In this document: positions 35,818 through 44,856 of the stretch, one piece after another
Position numbering within the stretch: the first letter of the stretch is position 1
How the letters are laid out: every line of letters begins with the position of its first letter
Source of the DNA: Paenibacillus sp. BJ-4
Lineage (GTDB): Bacteria > Bacillota > Bacilli > Paenibacillales > Paenibacillaceae
DNA: 64,000 bases
Direction: 5' to 3'
Assembly: GCF_020404765.1 (NCBI RefSeq)
Contig: NZ_JAIVEM010000052.1
Coordinates: forward strand, 1-64,000
Translations under genes and position numbers: made by a program
Notes under the pieces: model-generated
The model's database searches: none
Told to the model about the DNA's origin: nothing
What the model saw: only the letters and a program-made list of their open reading frames with translations

Positions 35818-36450
35818 ATGTTTCGGATTCAACCTCGTGTTGAGGGTGTAATGAAGGAACTGCTGGAGCTTTATCAGCATATTAGTGCTTCCACGATAGG
35901 ACATTTTACGGATTTTGGATGTATGCAGGGAGCACAACCACTGTTTCGTCCTATTCGTTTGTTGGGGAATGCAGTTACGGTGAGGCTTCCCCATCTGGAT
36001 TCCACTGCGATACGCCATGCACTGGAATTGGCACAAGCGGGTGATGTGCTTGTCGTCGATATGTCTGGAGACGATGCCAGAGCCTGCTGGGGGGAATTCA
36101 GAGCCTATGTAGCGCTGAAAAAGCAGCTGGCGGGGGTGATTGTTTCCGGCTGTGTCACGGATGTTAGCGTGCTGAACCAACTGCAATTTCCCGTCTTTTC
36201 AAAAGGGATTAGCGCTTTGACTACACGCACACTGGAACTGGAAGGGGAGGTGAATATGCCGATAAGCCTGTTTGGGGTCAGCGTGCATCCGGGTGATCTT
36301 ATTTTGGGTGATGATGACGGAGTATTTGTGATGAAGCCGGAGACAGCATGGGAACTGGGGGTAAAAGCAGTGGAAAAACAGCGCAAGGAGGAGCTTACCC
36401 GCCAGCAGTACGGATACGATCAGCTTTTGAACGCACGGCTGAACAGGTAA
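35818..36450 (+). CDS. RraA-like family protein
   Basis: 210 residues with the RraA/HMG-aldolase-like fold: ASTIGHFTDFGCMQGAQ near the start, QAGDVLVVDMSGDDARACWG, LAGVIVSGCVTDVSVL and HPGDLILGDDDGVFVM. Enzymatic members are Mg-dependent aldolases or oxaloacetate decarboxylases; non-enzymatic ones bind RNase E, absent in this type of organism. The Arg/Asp catalytic pair is only partly recognisable (CVTD in place of the usual GxRD). Its place after the FhuF gene suggests a link to siderophore precursor or keto-acid metabolism, not shown directly. Confidence 0.78.
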   Translation: MFRIQPRVEGVMKELLELYQHISASTIGHFTDFGCMQGAQPLFRPIRLLGNAVTVRLPHLDSTAIRHALELAQAGDVLVVDMSGDDARACWGEFRAYVALKKQLAGVIVSGCVTDVSVLNQLQFPVFSKGISALTTRTLELEGEVNMPISLFGVSVHPGDLILGDDDGVFVMKPETAWELGVKAVEKQRKEELTRQQYGYDQLLNARLNR

Positions 36451-36528
36451 ACATTCTACCCTTGCTGTGTTCATGTAAAGACACATAATATTCACGTAAA
36501 AGCTACCATTCACATAAAGGCATACCAT

Positions 36529-37359
36529 TCACGATTTGGTACCAACCGCAAGCATATGCGGGCTCATACCGATGATGGATTCCTGCTCTTCCACCTGCCG
36601 TGCTATAGCTAACAAACGTCTGCGATGGTCAGGGACCGTCCACTTTTCTTTAACACCGGGGGCAATCCAGACAGGTCCCTCTACTCCGAAAATACGAGGC
36701 TCCTGTAATCCGGCCGCTTGCCAGTCGGCACGCAAGGCAGCGGGTGTATGAAAGTAGGAGCGAGCGATAAAAGAGGGATACGCGGAAGGACGCACATGCT
36801 GGCCATTCGTCAGCTCCTGTCTAACCATGTCCATGAATATGTCTTCTTCGACAATTGTATTCTGTTCACCGTATACAGATAATCCCCAAAGCAGTGAGCC
36901 AAACCTGGATATAGCTGAAGTGATCAGCGTTCCCCCCTTTTTTAAGACACGTGCCGCCTCTTGCAGTGCTTTTATTCGTTCATGCTGCTCTGTTAAATGA
37001 TATAAAGGGCCCATTAATAGAACGATGTCTGCGCTTTCATCTTCACGGTCCACATTCCTGGCATCTGCGGTTTCGAGCTTGCTGATTATGGGTTTGTTTT
37101 GTTGTTGCTGACGAGCGAATTCAATGGCTTGGGGAGACAGATCAAACAAATGAACCTCATGCCCTAATTCCGCCAGCCAAAAGGAGTAAACCCCTACACC
37201 GCCACCAATATCATAAATGACTTGAGACGAACGGCTGACATAACGCGAAATGATTTCCTTCGATCGTTCCAGCTCTATTTTTCCGATTCCCCGTTCCAGT
37301 CTGCCTATTTCCGCGCCGCCATCGTAATAAGCCAGAATTTCTTGCTCATCTTTTTTCAA
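36529..37359 (-). CDS. SAM-dependent methyltransferase, class I
   Basis: 276 residues. SAM-binding motif I VIYDIGGGVGVYSFWLAELG near residue 45, acidic residue in VHLFDLSPQAIEFARQ, and post-motif ADIVLLMGPLYHLTEQHERI with an ARVLKKGGTLI motif. UbiE/small-molecule type; substrate unknown. Convergent with the RraA-like gene, so not part of that operon. Confidence 0.87.
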   Translation of the reverse strand: MKKDEQEILAYYDGGAEIGRLERGIGKIELERSKEIISRYVSRSSQVIYDIGGGVGVYSFWLAELGHEVHLFDLSPQAIEFARQQQQNKPIISKLETADARNVDREDESADIVLLMGPLYHLTEQHERIKALQEAARVLKKGGTLITSAISRFGSLLWGLSVYGEQNTIVEEDIFMDMVRQELTNGQHVRPSAYPSFIARSYFHTPAALRADWQAAGLQEPRIFGVEGPVWIAPGVKEKWTVPDHRRRLLAIARQVEEQESIIGMSPHMLAVGTKS

Positions 37360-37476
37360 ACATAGTACACCTCACCCAAAAGTTCGTCATCCACGACTTG
37401 AACCCCACAAATATAAGCTGCATATATTATCAAGCAAGTTGGTCCATAAGCTTTGAGTTTGAAAGGGGAAGAGCAC

Positions 37477-38205
37477 GTGATAATACATGTATATGCTTTA
37501 TGCTGGAATGAAGAAAAAATGCTCCCGTTTTTTTTTAAGCACTATGATAATATAGCGGATCAATACTATATTTTCGATAATGGCTCAACTGATAATTCTG
37601 TATCCATGTTAAGGGAAAATCCCAAAGTTGTTATAGATAGATTCGAAATAGAAGGTAATTCTCTCGTGAAATCAGCACAAGATAAATTCAATCAATTTTG
37701 GAAAGGAAGCAGAGGAAAGGCAGACTGGGTTATTGTCTGTGACGCAGATGAACATTTCTATCACCCTAACCTTAGAACATATCTGCAAGAATGCACCTCT
37801 AAAGGAATAACATTGATTGTCCCTGATGGTTATGAGATGGTTTCCGATTTTTTCCCGAGTAGCGATCAACCATTACATGAGACGGTAAGGAACGGTGTAA
37901 GAAGTCAAACGTACGATAAGCCTCAAATATTTAATCCAAATGCGATTCAAGAAATAAATTTCAGTCCTGGCAGGCATACTGCTTCACCTACAGGGGACGT
38001 TGTAAAGCCATCCAATAATGATGTTTTATTGCTACATTATAAATACTTAGGTTTTGACTATATAAATTCACGTTTCCCGGCTTTAAAACAAGGGCTACGC
38101 GAAGGGGACAAAGCAAATAGATGGGGATTTCATTATTTATGGGATGAGAAACAAAGGTTGGAACAATTCGAGGAATTAAAAAATAAATCTGTTAGAGTGT
38201 TGTAG
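37477..38205 (+). CDS. Glycosyltransferase, GT2-like
   Basis: About 242 residues from the GTG at 37477, after AAAGGGGAAGAG. GT-A features: HVYALCWNEEKMLPFFFKHY, YYIFDNGSTDNSVSML and the nucleotide-sugar Asp pair VIVCDADEHFYHPN. First of three glycosyltransferases around the collagen-like genes. Base composition is more AT-rich than the siderophore region, as in the whole 37-46 kb stretch. Confidence 0.85.
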   Translation: MIIHVYALCWNEEKMLPFFFKHYDNIADQYYIFDNGSTDNSVSMLRENPKVVIDRFEIEGNSLVKSAQDKFNQFWKGSRGKADWVIVCDADEHFYHPNLRTYLQECTSKGITLIVPDGYEMVSDFFPSSDQPLHETVRNGVRSQTYDKPQIFNPNAIQEINFSPGRHTASPTGDVVKPSNNDVLLLHYKYLGFDYINSRFPALKQGLREGDKANRWGFHYLWDEKQRLEQFEELKNKSVRVL

Positions 38206-38211
38206 ATCTAC

Positions 38212-38260
38212 AAGGATAAAGGTACCTTTTTTCTCAGGGGGCCTTTATCCTTTTTATTTT
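38212..38260 (+). terminator. Terminator of the glycosyltransferase gene
   Basis: AAGGATAAAGG / GCCTTTATCCTT hairpin followed by T-rich sequence. Confidence 0.85.
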
Positions 38261-38463
38261 TAATAGGCAAACAAACAATCATATGCAACAAATTATTAAT
38301 ATGATACATAGAGCTGCATAATCCCTATTCTGTTCTATATAGATTGAACTGTAAAATAATATAGTGGATTTAAACCCAATTATATTTTTCAGTTCGATAT
38401 ATATAGTATTTTTATATAAATATGGATTTGTAGTTAATAAATAGAAAAGGAGAGATGAACTTA

Positions 38464-38817
38464 ATGGCTGTATTATCAACTGGACCTATTGAGAATAGTC
38501 CTGTTAGTGGGATCAGGCCTATCCAGCAGGTTACCGTTAAAATAATTAACCGCGATTTAGTCAATTCTTCAATTGTTTTAATTCAAGGCTACATTTTAAA
38601 TGGTTTACGAACATTATATGTACTAGAACAAATAGCTTTAGCCCCCAATGCAGTTGTTACGAGAAATTATCTAGCGAACTTCGACGCATATGAATTCGTT
38701 TTTACCACAAGCGGTTTAGCAGAAGAAAGTACTGATATTTCAGTTTGGGGAAAAAACGCGAGCGGTACAATCATTGATGTTCAGCGTATTGTTGCGGATG
38801 AGCAACTAGGGTCTTAA
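38464..38817 (+). CDS. Stand-alone beta-rich domain protein, paralog of the collagen protein head
   Basis: 117 residues from the ATG at 38464, 11 bases after AAGGAGA and aligned with the start of the next gene. Nearly all of it aligns with the first 115 residues of the collagen-like protein: MAVLSTGPI, the FVFTTSG segment and ISVWGK are shared. The pattern of alternating hydrophobic residues suggests a beta-sandwich. No signal peptide, as in many spore-surface proteins deposited from the mother cell. It could be a fibre or basal subunit. I do not recognise a named family with confidence. Confidence 0.78.
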   Translation: MAVLSTGPIENSPVSGIRPIQQVTVKIINRDLVNSSIVLIQGYILNGLRTLYVLEQIALAPNAVVTRNYLANFDAYEFVFTTSGLAEESTDISVWGKNASGTIIDVQRIVADEQLGS

Positions 38818-38955
38818 AACTCAACGTATGTATAGAGATAGAACCACAATCGCAGCAAATGGTTGAGACATAAAATAGAGGGAACAGGGTCTTGAGAAAG
38901 ATCTCATTGTTCACAAAAAAAGCTTGCTTTTTACTAGAGAGGAGGGAGTACCTAA

Positions 38956-41900
38956 ATGGCAGTATTATCAACTGGACCCATTGCAAACGATCCTGTTAAC
39001 GGAGTCAGACCCACCCAACTGGTCACTATAAAAATAGATAACCGAGATTCTGTAAATTCTTCTACTGTTTTAATTGAGGGTTTTATTTTAAACGGCAGCA
39101 GAACATTATATGTACAACAACTAGTGGCAGTGGGGCCCAATGTGGTTTTAACTAGGAATTTCTTTGCAGGTTTCGACGCATTTGAATTCGTGTTTACCAC
39201 AAGCGGGCCAGCAGAGGATGAAACTCAAATTTCTGTTTGGGGTAAAGATGCATTGGGGCAATTAGTACCTGCGCATCGGTTAGTATCTGATGAACTTTTA
39301 GGAACCGATCAAGGCGTCCAAGGACCTCAAGGTGTTCAAGGACCGCAAGGCGTTCAAGGACCGCAAGGCGTTCAAGGATCGCAAGGCGTTCAAGGATCGC
39401 AAGGCGTTCAAGGACCGCAAGGCGTTCAAGGGCCGCAAGGCGTTCAAGGACCGCAAGGCGTTCAAGGATCGCAAGGTGTTCAAGGACCGCAAGGTGTTCA
39501 AGGACCGCAAGGTGTCCAAGGACCGCAAGGCGACCAAGGACCTCAAGGTGTTCAAGGAGCCCAAGGCGACCAAGGACCTCAAGGTGTTCAAGGCGTACAA
39601 GGTGCTCAAGGACCTCAAGGAGTTCAAGGTGTACAAGGAGACCAAGGACCTCAAGGCGTTCAAGGCACACAAGGCGACCAAGGACCTCAAGGCGTTCAAG
39701 GAGCCCAAGGTGACCAAGGACCTCAGGGTGTTCAAGGCGTACAAGGTGACCAAGGACCTCAGGGAGTTCAAGGCGTACAAGGTGACCAAGGACCTCAAGG
39801 AGTCCAAGGAGCCCAGGGCGACCAAGGACCTCAGGGAGTTCAGGGCGTCCAAGGCGACCAAGGACCTCAGGGAGTTCAAGGTGATCAAGGACCTCAAGGA
39901 GTTCAAGGCGACCAAGGACCTCAGGGAGTTCAAGGTGACCAAGGACCTCAGGGCGTCCAAGGCGACCAAGGACCGCAAGGAGTTCAAGGCGACCAAGGAC
40001 CTCAGGGTGTTCAAGGTGACCAAGGACCTCAAGGCGTACAAGGTGACCAAGGACCTCAGGGTGTTCAGGGAGACCAAGGGCCTCAGGGCGTACAAGGTGA
40101 CCAAGGACCTCAGGGTGTTCAGGGAGACCAAGGACCTCAGGGAGTTCAAGGTGACCAAGGACCGCAAGGAGTTCAAGGTGACCAAGGACCTCAGGGAGTC
40201 CAAGGAGCACAAGGCGACCAAGGACCTCAAGGAGTTCAAGGTGACCAAGGACCTCAGGGTGTTCAAGGCGACCAAGGACCTCAAGGAGCCCAAGGCGACC
40301 AAGGACCTCAAGGAGTCCAAGGCGACCAAGGACCTCAGGGTGTTCAAGGCGTACAAGGCGATCAAGGACCTCAAGGCGACCAAGGACCTCAAGGAGTCCA
40401 AGGCGACCAAGGACCTCAAGGAGTCCAAGGCGATCAAGGACCTCAGGGAGTTCAAGGTGACCAAGGGCCTCAGGGTGTTCAAGGCGACCAAGGACCTCAA
40501 GGAGTCCAAGGCGACCAAGGACCTCAAGGCGACCAAGGACCTCAGGGCGTACAAGGCGACCAAGGACCTCAAGGAGTTCAAGGTGACCAAGGACCTCAAG
40601 GAGTTCAAGGCGTACAAGGTGATCAAGGACCTCAGGGCGTACAAGGCGACCAAGGACCTCAAGGTGTTCAAGGTGACCAAGGGCCTCAGGGTGTTCAAGG
40701 CGACCAAGGACCTCAAGGAGTCCAAGGCGATCAAGGACCTCAGGGAGTTCAAGGCGTCCAAGGCGACCAAGGACCTCAAGGCGTCCAAGGCGACCAAGGA
40801 CCTCAAGGCGTACAAGGCGACCAAGGACCTCAGGGAGTTCAAGGAGTCCAAGGCGATCAAGGACCTCAAGGAGTCCAAGGCGATCAAGGACCTCAAGGAG
40901 TCCAAGGCGACCAAGGACCTCAAGGAGTTCAAGGTGACCAAGGACCTCAGGGAGTCCAAGGAGCACAAGGCGACCAAGGACCTCAAGGCGTACAAGGCGA
41001 TCAAGGGCCTCAGGGAGTTCAAGGAGTCCAAGGCGACCAAGGACCTCAAGGCGTACAAGGCGATCAAGGACCTCAGGGAGTTCAAGGCGACCAAGGACCT
41101 CAAGGAGTCCAAGGCGAACAAGGACCTCAAGGAGTTCAAGGTGACCAAGGACCTCAGGGAGTTCAAGGCGACCAAGGACCTCAAGGAGTCCAAGGCGATC
41201 AAGGACCTCAGGGAGTTCAAGGCGTCCAAGGACCTCAAGGAGTCCAAGGCGACCAAGGACCTCAAGGAGTTCAAGGTGACCAAGGACCTCAGGGAGTTCA
41301 AGGCGACCAAGGACCTCAAGGAGTCCAAGGCGACCAAGGACCTCAAGGAGTTCAAGGTGACCAAGGACCTCAGGGAGTACAAGGCGACCAAGGACCTCAA
41401 GGAGTTCAAGGTGACCAAGGACCTCAGGGTGTTCAAGGCGACCAAGGACCTCAAGGAGTTCAAGGTGACCAAGGGCCTCAAGGAGTCCAAGGCGACCAAG
41501 GACCTCAAGGAGTTCAAGGTGACCAAGGACCTCAGGGAGTTCAAGGCGACCAAGGACCTCAAGGAGTCCAAGGCGATCAAGGACCTCAGGGAGTTCAAGG
41601 CGTACAAGGTGACCAAGGACCACAGGGCGTTCAAGGACCACAGGGCGTTCAAGGACCACAAGGTGCTCAAGGCCCTCTAGGTCCACAAGGTGTTCAAGGC
41701 CCTCTAGGTGCTCAAGGCCCTCTAGGTCCACAAGGTGCTGCAGGCCCTCAAGGAGTTCAAGGACCACAAGGCGATCAAGGACCTCAGGGAGTTCAAGGCG
41801 TACAAGGTGACCAAGGACCTCAGGGAGTTCAAGGCGACCAAGGACCTCAAGGAGTCCAAGGCGATCAAGGACCTCAGGGTGTTCAAGGCGACCAAGGACC

Positions 41901-41988
41901 TCAAGGAGTTCAAGGTGACCAAGGACCTCAAGGCGTACAAGGCGAGCAAGGACCTCAGGGACCTCAAGGCGAGCAAGGACCAGCTTAA
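38956..41988 (+). CDS. Collagen-like protein with N-terminal beta-domain head
   Basis: 1010 residues: residues 1-115 are the domain shared with the preceding protein, followed by about 890 residues of uninterrupted Gly-X-Y built mainly from GPQGVQGDQ. No signal peptide, no membrane anchor and no C-terminal globular domain; it ends GEQGPA directly. Bacterial collagen repeats fold as triple helices. BclA-like exosporium proteins have a short leader plus a C-terminal trimer domain, so the layout here is reversed, with the globular part first. The Gln/Asp-rich stalk has few Thr, so O-glycan sites would be limited. Preceded by GAGAGGAGGG. Confidence 0.88.
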   Translation: MAVLSTGPIANDPVNGVRPTQLVTIKIDNRDSVNSSTVLIEGFILNGSRTLYVQQLVAVGPNVVLTRNFFAGFDAFEFVFTTSGPAEDETQISVWGKDALGQLVPAHRLVSDELLGTDQGVQGPQGVQGPQGVQGPQGVQGSQGVQGSQGVQGPQGVQGPQGVQGPQGVQGSQGVQGPQGVQGPQGVQGPQGDQGPQGVQGAQGDQGPQGVQGVQGAQGPQGVQGVQGDQGPQGVQGTQGDQGPQGVQGAQGDQGPQGVQGVQGDQGPQGVQGVQGDQGPQGVQGAQGDQGPQGVQGVQGDQGPQGVQGDQGPQGVQGDQGPQGVQGDQGPQGVQGDQGPQGVQGDQGPQGVQGDQGPQGVQGDQGPQGVQGDQGPQGVQGDQGPQGVQGDQGPQGVQGDQGPQGVQGDQGPQGVQGAQGDQGPQGVQGDQGPQGVQGDQGPQGAQGDQGPQGVQGDQGPQGVQGVQGDQGPQGDQGPQGVQGDQGPQGVQGDQGPQGVQGDQGPQGVQGDQGPQGVQGDQGPQGDQGPQGVQGDQGPQGVQGDQGPQGVQGVQGDQGPQGVQGDQGPQGVQGDQGPQGVQGDQGPQGVQGDQGPQGVQGVQGDQGPQGVQGDQGPQGVQGDQGPQGVQGVQGDQGPQGVQGDQGPQGVQGDQGPQGVQGDQGPQGVQGAQGDQGPQGVQGDQGPQGVQGVQGDQGPQGVQGDQGPQGVQGDQGPQGVQGEQGPQGVQGDQGPQGVQGDQGPQGVQGDQGPQGVQGVQGPQGVQGDQGPQGVQGDQGPQGVQGDQGPQGVQGDQGPQGVQGDQGPQGVQGDQGPQGVQGDQGPQGVQGDQGPQGVQGDQGPQGVQGDQGPQGVQGDQGPQGVQGDQGPQGVQGDQGPQGVQGVQGDQGPQGVQGPQGVQGPQGAQGPLGPQGVQGPLGAQGPLGPQGAAGPQGVQGPQGDQGPQGVQGVQGDQGPQGVQGDQGPQGVQGDQGPQGVQGDQGPQGVQGDQGPQGVQGEQGPQGPQGEQGPA
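39305..41985 (+). repeat. Tandem DNA repeats encoding the collagen stalk
   Basis: About 2.7 kb made of 18- and 27-base units encoding GPQGVQ and GPQGVQGDQ. Unit order varies (VQ, DQ, AQ, EQ, TQ, SQ), and near 41660-41740 the units become GPLGPQ/GAQ types. The repeats stay open in several frames on both strands. They are prone to length change. Confidence 0.92.
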
Positions 41989-42004
41989 GGTCAAGGTATA
42001 TTTA

Positions 42005-42046
42005 GAGGACTCAAAAGTTATTTATAACTTTTGGGTCCTTTTTTTG
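42005..42046 (+). terminator. Terminator of the collagen gene
   Basis: AGGACTCAAAAGTTA / TAACTTTTGGGTCCT hairpin and seven T, 17 bases after the stop. Confidence 0.92.
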
Positions 42047-42077
42047 TCTTAAGTTCATGTTTGCAGTTCTGCTGTAA

Positions 42078-42134
42078 CAAAAAAACCTTTGTCGAAGCTT
42101 CATGGAAATAATTCCAGGAGACTTCGACAAAGGT
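42078..42134 (-). terminator. Terminator of the minus-strand glycosyltransferase
   Basis: ACCTTTGTCGAAG / CTTCGACAAAGGT hairpin; on the minus strand it is followed by seven T. Confidence 0.88.
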
Positions 42135-42181
42135 ATTAGAAAATAATTGTTGGCTAATATTCTGATCAGGCTTGTTGTAAT

Positions 42182-43711
42182 TTAGGGCAATACAACCACT
42201 TTCTCTTTACAGGACGCAACAAATTTTGCATATTGAATACAAGTTTCCAATGAATCATTTGGCTCCATTGGCCACCATCGTATGGCTCCCCTGGGAGCTT
42301 TGGAGGCATAGGTTTCGATTTCTGATGGAATTCGACCTACAACCACAATTTCGATCTCCCTAAAGTTGTTTTCAATGCTCTTTTGGAGCGTCTTAATTAA
42401 TTGGGTATGCTCTATTTCAGGACAGGAATGGGGAATAGGGAACAATATCGAGAATCTTGAGGTATCTTCTTGAATAACGTGAGCAGATTTCCGGGCGGGA
42501 TCATCCGTAGAAGTCTCCCATATACGACGATAAGGCAATAGCTCTGGTAAATCGAGCTCTTTCAATCTCATTTGGATCCTTTGAAAATAGCATCTATATA
42601 GTTCCCTTACAAGAACCTGAATCTGCTTATTTCTGAGAAATGTAGTGTTATTTCCATGTTCGTTACGATATTGGATATATATCAAATCGGGGATGTTTAC
42701 AAATTTAGTACAAAGAAACGTCCGGACCAGCATATCGTAATCATCTGCTACCAGTAGTTCATTGCGATGGCCTCCGATCAGATGGTAACAGTCCCTCGTC
42801 CACGCACGGGGATGATTGGGTAAACCGACCAAATGTCGAATGGTTTTGCCATTAATGGTCGTATGTTTTTGTACATTTTGCCATCTGTTCATTTCATGCA
42901 GCCAGACTCGATAATGAACACTGTAACCAAAGCCACAATCCCAGCCATACCAATGTGCATGATTGCTCTCTGCATACACTTCAGCACAATCCCCATAAAC
43001 AAAGCCACAGTCAGGGTTTTGTTGAAATGCTTTGACGATTTTCTCCAGGCAGTCAGGTGTTAGCTCATCATCATGATCGACTTCTACTAAAATTTCCCCT
43101 GTACATAGACCTGCTGCAAACCTTTTGATAGCCCCTATATAGCCATTGCGGGAATCCTGGCGATATCTCCGCACACGGTGATCCTCTAAAGGGAGTAAAT
43201 ACTCTTTGTATGTCTCATCTTCATCACCGGAATCATCCACGATTACCCATTCCCAGTTCTTGTAGGTCTGCTTCAATAAAGATTGATAAGGTCGTTGAAT
43301 TTTTTCCTTTGACCTGTAACTGGCAGTAAAGACGGATATTAAAGGTGTGTTTGAAGAAAAATGTGTTGGAGGAATCGTTCTATTCTCCGGAAGAGGATCT
43401 GTTGCCTTGAGCCAGCAGAAAAATAAATGCATAGGTTGAATTTCGTCTGGTGATTGGAAGTGCAACCAGCGTTTTTTTTCGTGACCAGGCAACGCTTTTA
43501 GTGCTGAAAATTCTCCCCACTCTTCTCCCAATGAAACGTAGACTCGCGGTTTGTGAACGTTGTTTTCTAATATGGGATCATCAGGCTGATACAAAGTTAC
43601 TGTAATGTGATTTTCTTCCAACTTCTCTATTAATTCTATTACATCTTCCTTTAAAATCTTTTTGGATACAAATATATGGGCTGTCAATAGTGGAGTGAAA
43701 TTCAGAGGCAT
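42182..43711 (-). CDS. Large glycosyltransferase, GT2 with flanking domains
   Basis: About 509 residues from the second ATG (43711), seven bases after AAAGGAG. Residues 1-120 are an unknown alpha/beta domain (YQPDDPILENNVHKPRVYVS). Then a GT-A domain: LISVFTASYRSKEKIQRPYQ, WVIVDDSGDEDE and ILVEVDHDDELTPDCLEKI. Residues about 420-509 look like the first part of a second GT-A fold (FSILFPIPHS, IEIVVVGRIP) that stops early. It probably modifies a surface glycan or the collagen protein. Convergent with the collagen gene. Confidence 0.82.
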   Translation of the reverse strand: MPLNFTPLLTAHIFVSKKILKEDVIELIEKLEENHITVTLYQPDDPILENNVHKPRVYVSLGEEWGEFSALKALPGHEKKRWLHFQSPDEIQPMHLFFCWLKATDPLPENRTIPPTHFSSNTPLISVFTASYRSKEKIQRPYQSLLKQTYKNWEWVIVDDSGDEDETYKEYLLPLEDHRVRRYRQDSRNGYIGAIKRFAAGLCTGEILVEVDHDDELTPDCLEKIVKAFQQNPDCGFVYGDCAEVYAESNHAHWYGWDCGFGYSVHYRVWLHEMNRWQNVQKHTTINGKTIRHLVGLPNHPRAWTRDCYHLIGGHRNELLVADDYDMLVRTFLCTKFVNIPDLIYIQYRNEHGNNTTFLRNKQIQVLVRELYRCYFQRIQMRLKELDLPELLPYRRIWETSTDDPARKSAHVIQEDTSRFSILFPIPHSCPEIEHTQLIKTLQKSIENNFREIEIVVVGRIPSEIETYASKAPRGAIRWWPMEPNDSLETCIQYAKFVASCKEKVVVLP

Positions 43712-43950
43712 GATCATTCTCCTTTACGGGTTTCGAACACCGACGAGACAGAGGTGTCGATGCAGACGAGAGTTTTTGTTAAACCGCTTCATTTTTAATC
43801 ATCATTTTATTTTTCAGTAATATATATGTATGTGTATGTGAGCAAAAGGTTACCCAAGGTGAAATCAACGAAAAATCAGACTTTTTAGGTGTATATCTTG
43901 AGGCCTTCGTTAGTACTTCAAGAAAAAGCGCAAAAGAAAGGTGGAGGAAC

Positions 43951-44814
43951 TTGGAATACCCATTAGTAAGTATAGTTATACCTGCATATAACCGTCCTCA
44001 TACACTAAAAATCGCCCTCGAAAGTGCATTGGAACAAACTTACCCGAATACCGAGATCATTATCTGTGATGACAGCACAACTCCTGAAGTACAAGAGATG
44101 CTTGATCCTTTTTTAGATTCGTATCCCCAAATCCAATATTATAAAAATGAGAAGAATCTTTTTCTTGAAAATTGGCACAAATGTTTTGACTTAGCATCTG
44201 GGGAATATATCAATTACTTGATGGATGATGACGTTTTTCATAGAGAAAAAATAGAAAAAATGATCTATTTTTTTGAAAATTTCGAAAACATCACACTGGT
44301 TACCTCTTATCGACAAACCATTAATGAATCAGGGGCTTTGATCCCACCGAACTATGCAACGAAAAGGCTATACGAAGAAACAAGGATCATGGACGGAAAA
44401 ATGTTGGGAAACATTGTGTTAAGTCGTTGCCTAAACGTAATTGGTGAACCCACAACAGTGTTATTTAAAAGAACAGATCTTGTCAATCCATTTGGAATAT
44501 ATAAAGGGAGACAGTATTCTCTTCTTAATGATTTAGCTTCTTGGTTGACTTTACTATCCAAAGGAAAAGCCGTTTATATTCCGGAAGAGCTAAGCTATTT
44601 TCGAATACATCCTAATCAAAATAATCAAACACTTGGTCCAAAGGCGTTCACGGAATGGTTGGATATTATGATTGCCTCAAGAGATGATGGATTTTTGGAT
44701 ACTAACGATTTGTTTAAAACTGCTCTTCGATCTTACCATGAACGTATAAAGGGTAGCCCACAATTTGTTGCAGATGTCGAGCGAATTGAAATGATATTAA
44801 AAACGTTAGACTAA
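43951..44814 (+). CDS. Glycosyltransferase family 2
   Basis: 287 residues from a TTG start after GGTGGAGGAA. VSIVIPAYNRPHTLKIALES, IIICDDSTTPEVQ and the metal-binding INYLMDDDVFHREKIEKM define GT2. AT-rich. The DegT aminotransferase and NeuD-like genes follow, suggesting one transcription unit for making and attaching an amino sugar. The 233 bases before it, between divergent genes, should hold promoters for both. Confidence 0.88.
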   Translation: MEYPLVSIVIPAYNRPHTLKIALESALEQTYPNTEIIICDDSTTPEVQEMLDPFLDSYPQIQYYKNEKNLFLENWHKCFDLASGEYINYLMDDDVFHREKIEKMIYFFENFENITLVTSYRQTINESGALIPPNYATKRLYEETRIMDGKMLGNIVLSRCLNVIGEPTTVLFKRTDLVNPFGIYKGRQYSLLNDLASWLTLLSKGKAVYIPEELSYFRIHPNQNNQTLGPKAFTEWLDIMIASRDDGFLDTNDLFKTALRSYHERIKGSPQFVADVERIEMILKTLD

Positions 44815-44856
44815 ACATTCTGCTTTACTCATCATTTGTGCGAAGGAGGCTGGATC

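Noticed and set aside
39194..41767. Very long reading frames on the minus strand and in a second plus frame across the collagen tract
   Set aside because: They arise because the repeat units lack stop codons in several frames; their products (Leu/Glu/Val or Lys/Asp repeats) have no starts with ribosome sites and no plausible fold.
39305..41985. CRISPR-like periodic repeats
   Set aside because: There are no unique spacers, the units are 18/27 bases and encode Gly-X-Y in frame throughout.
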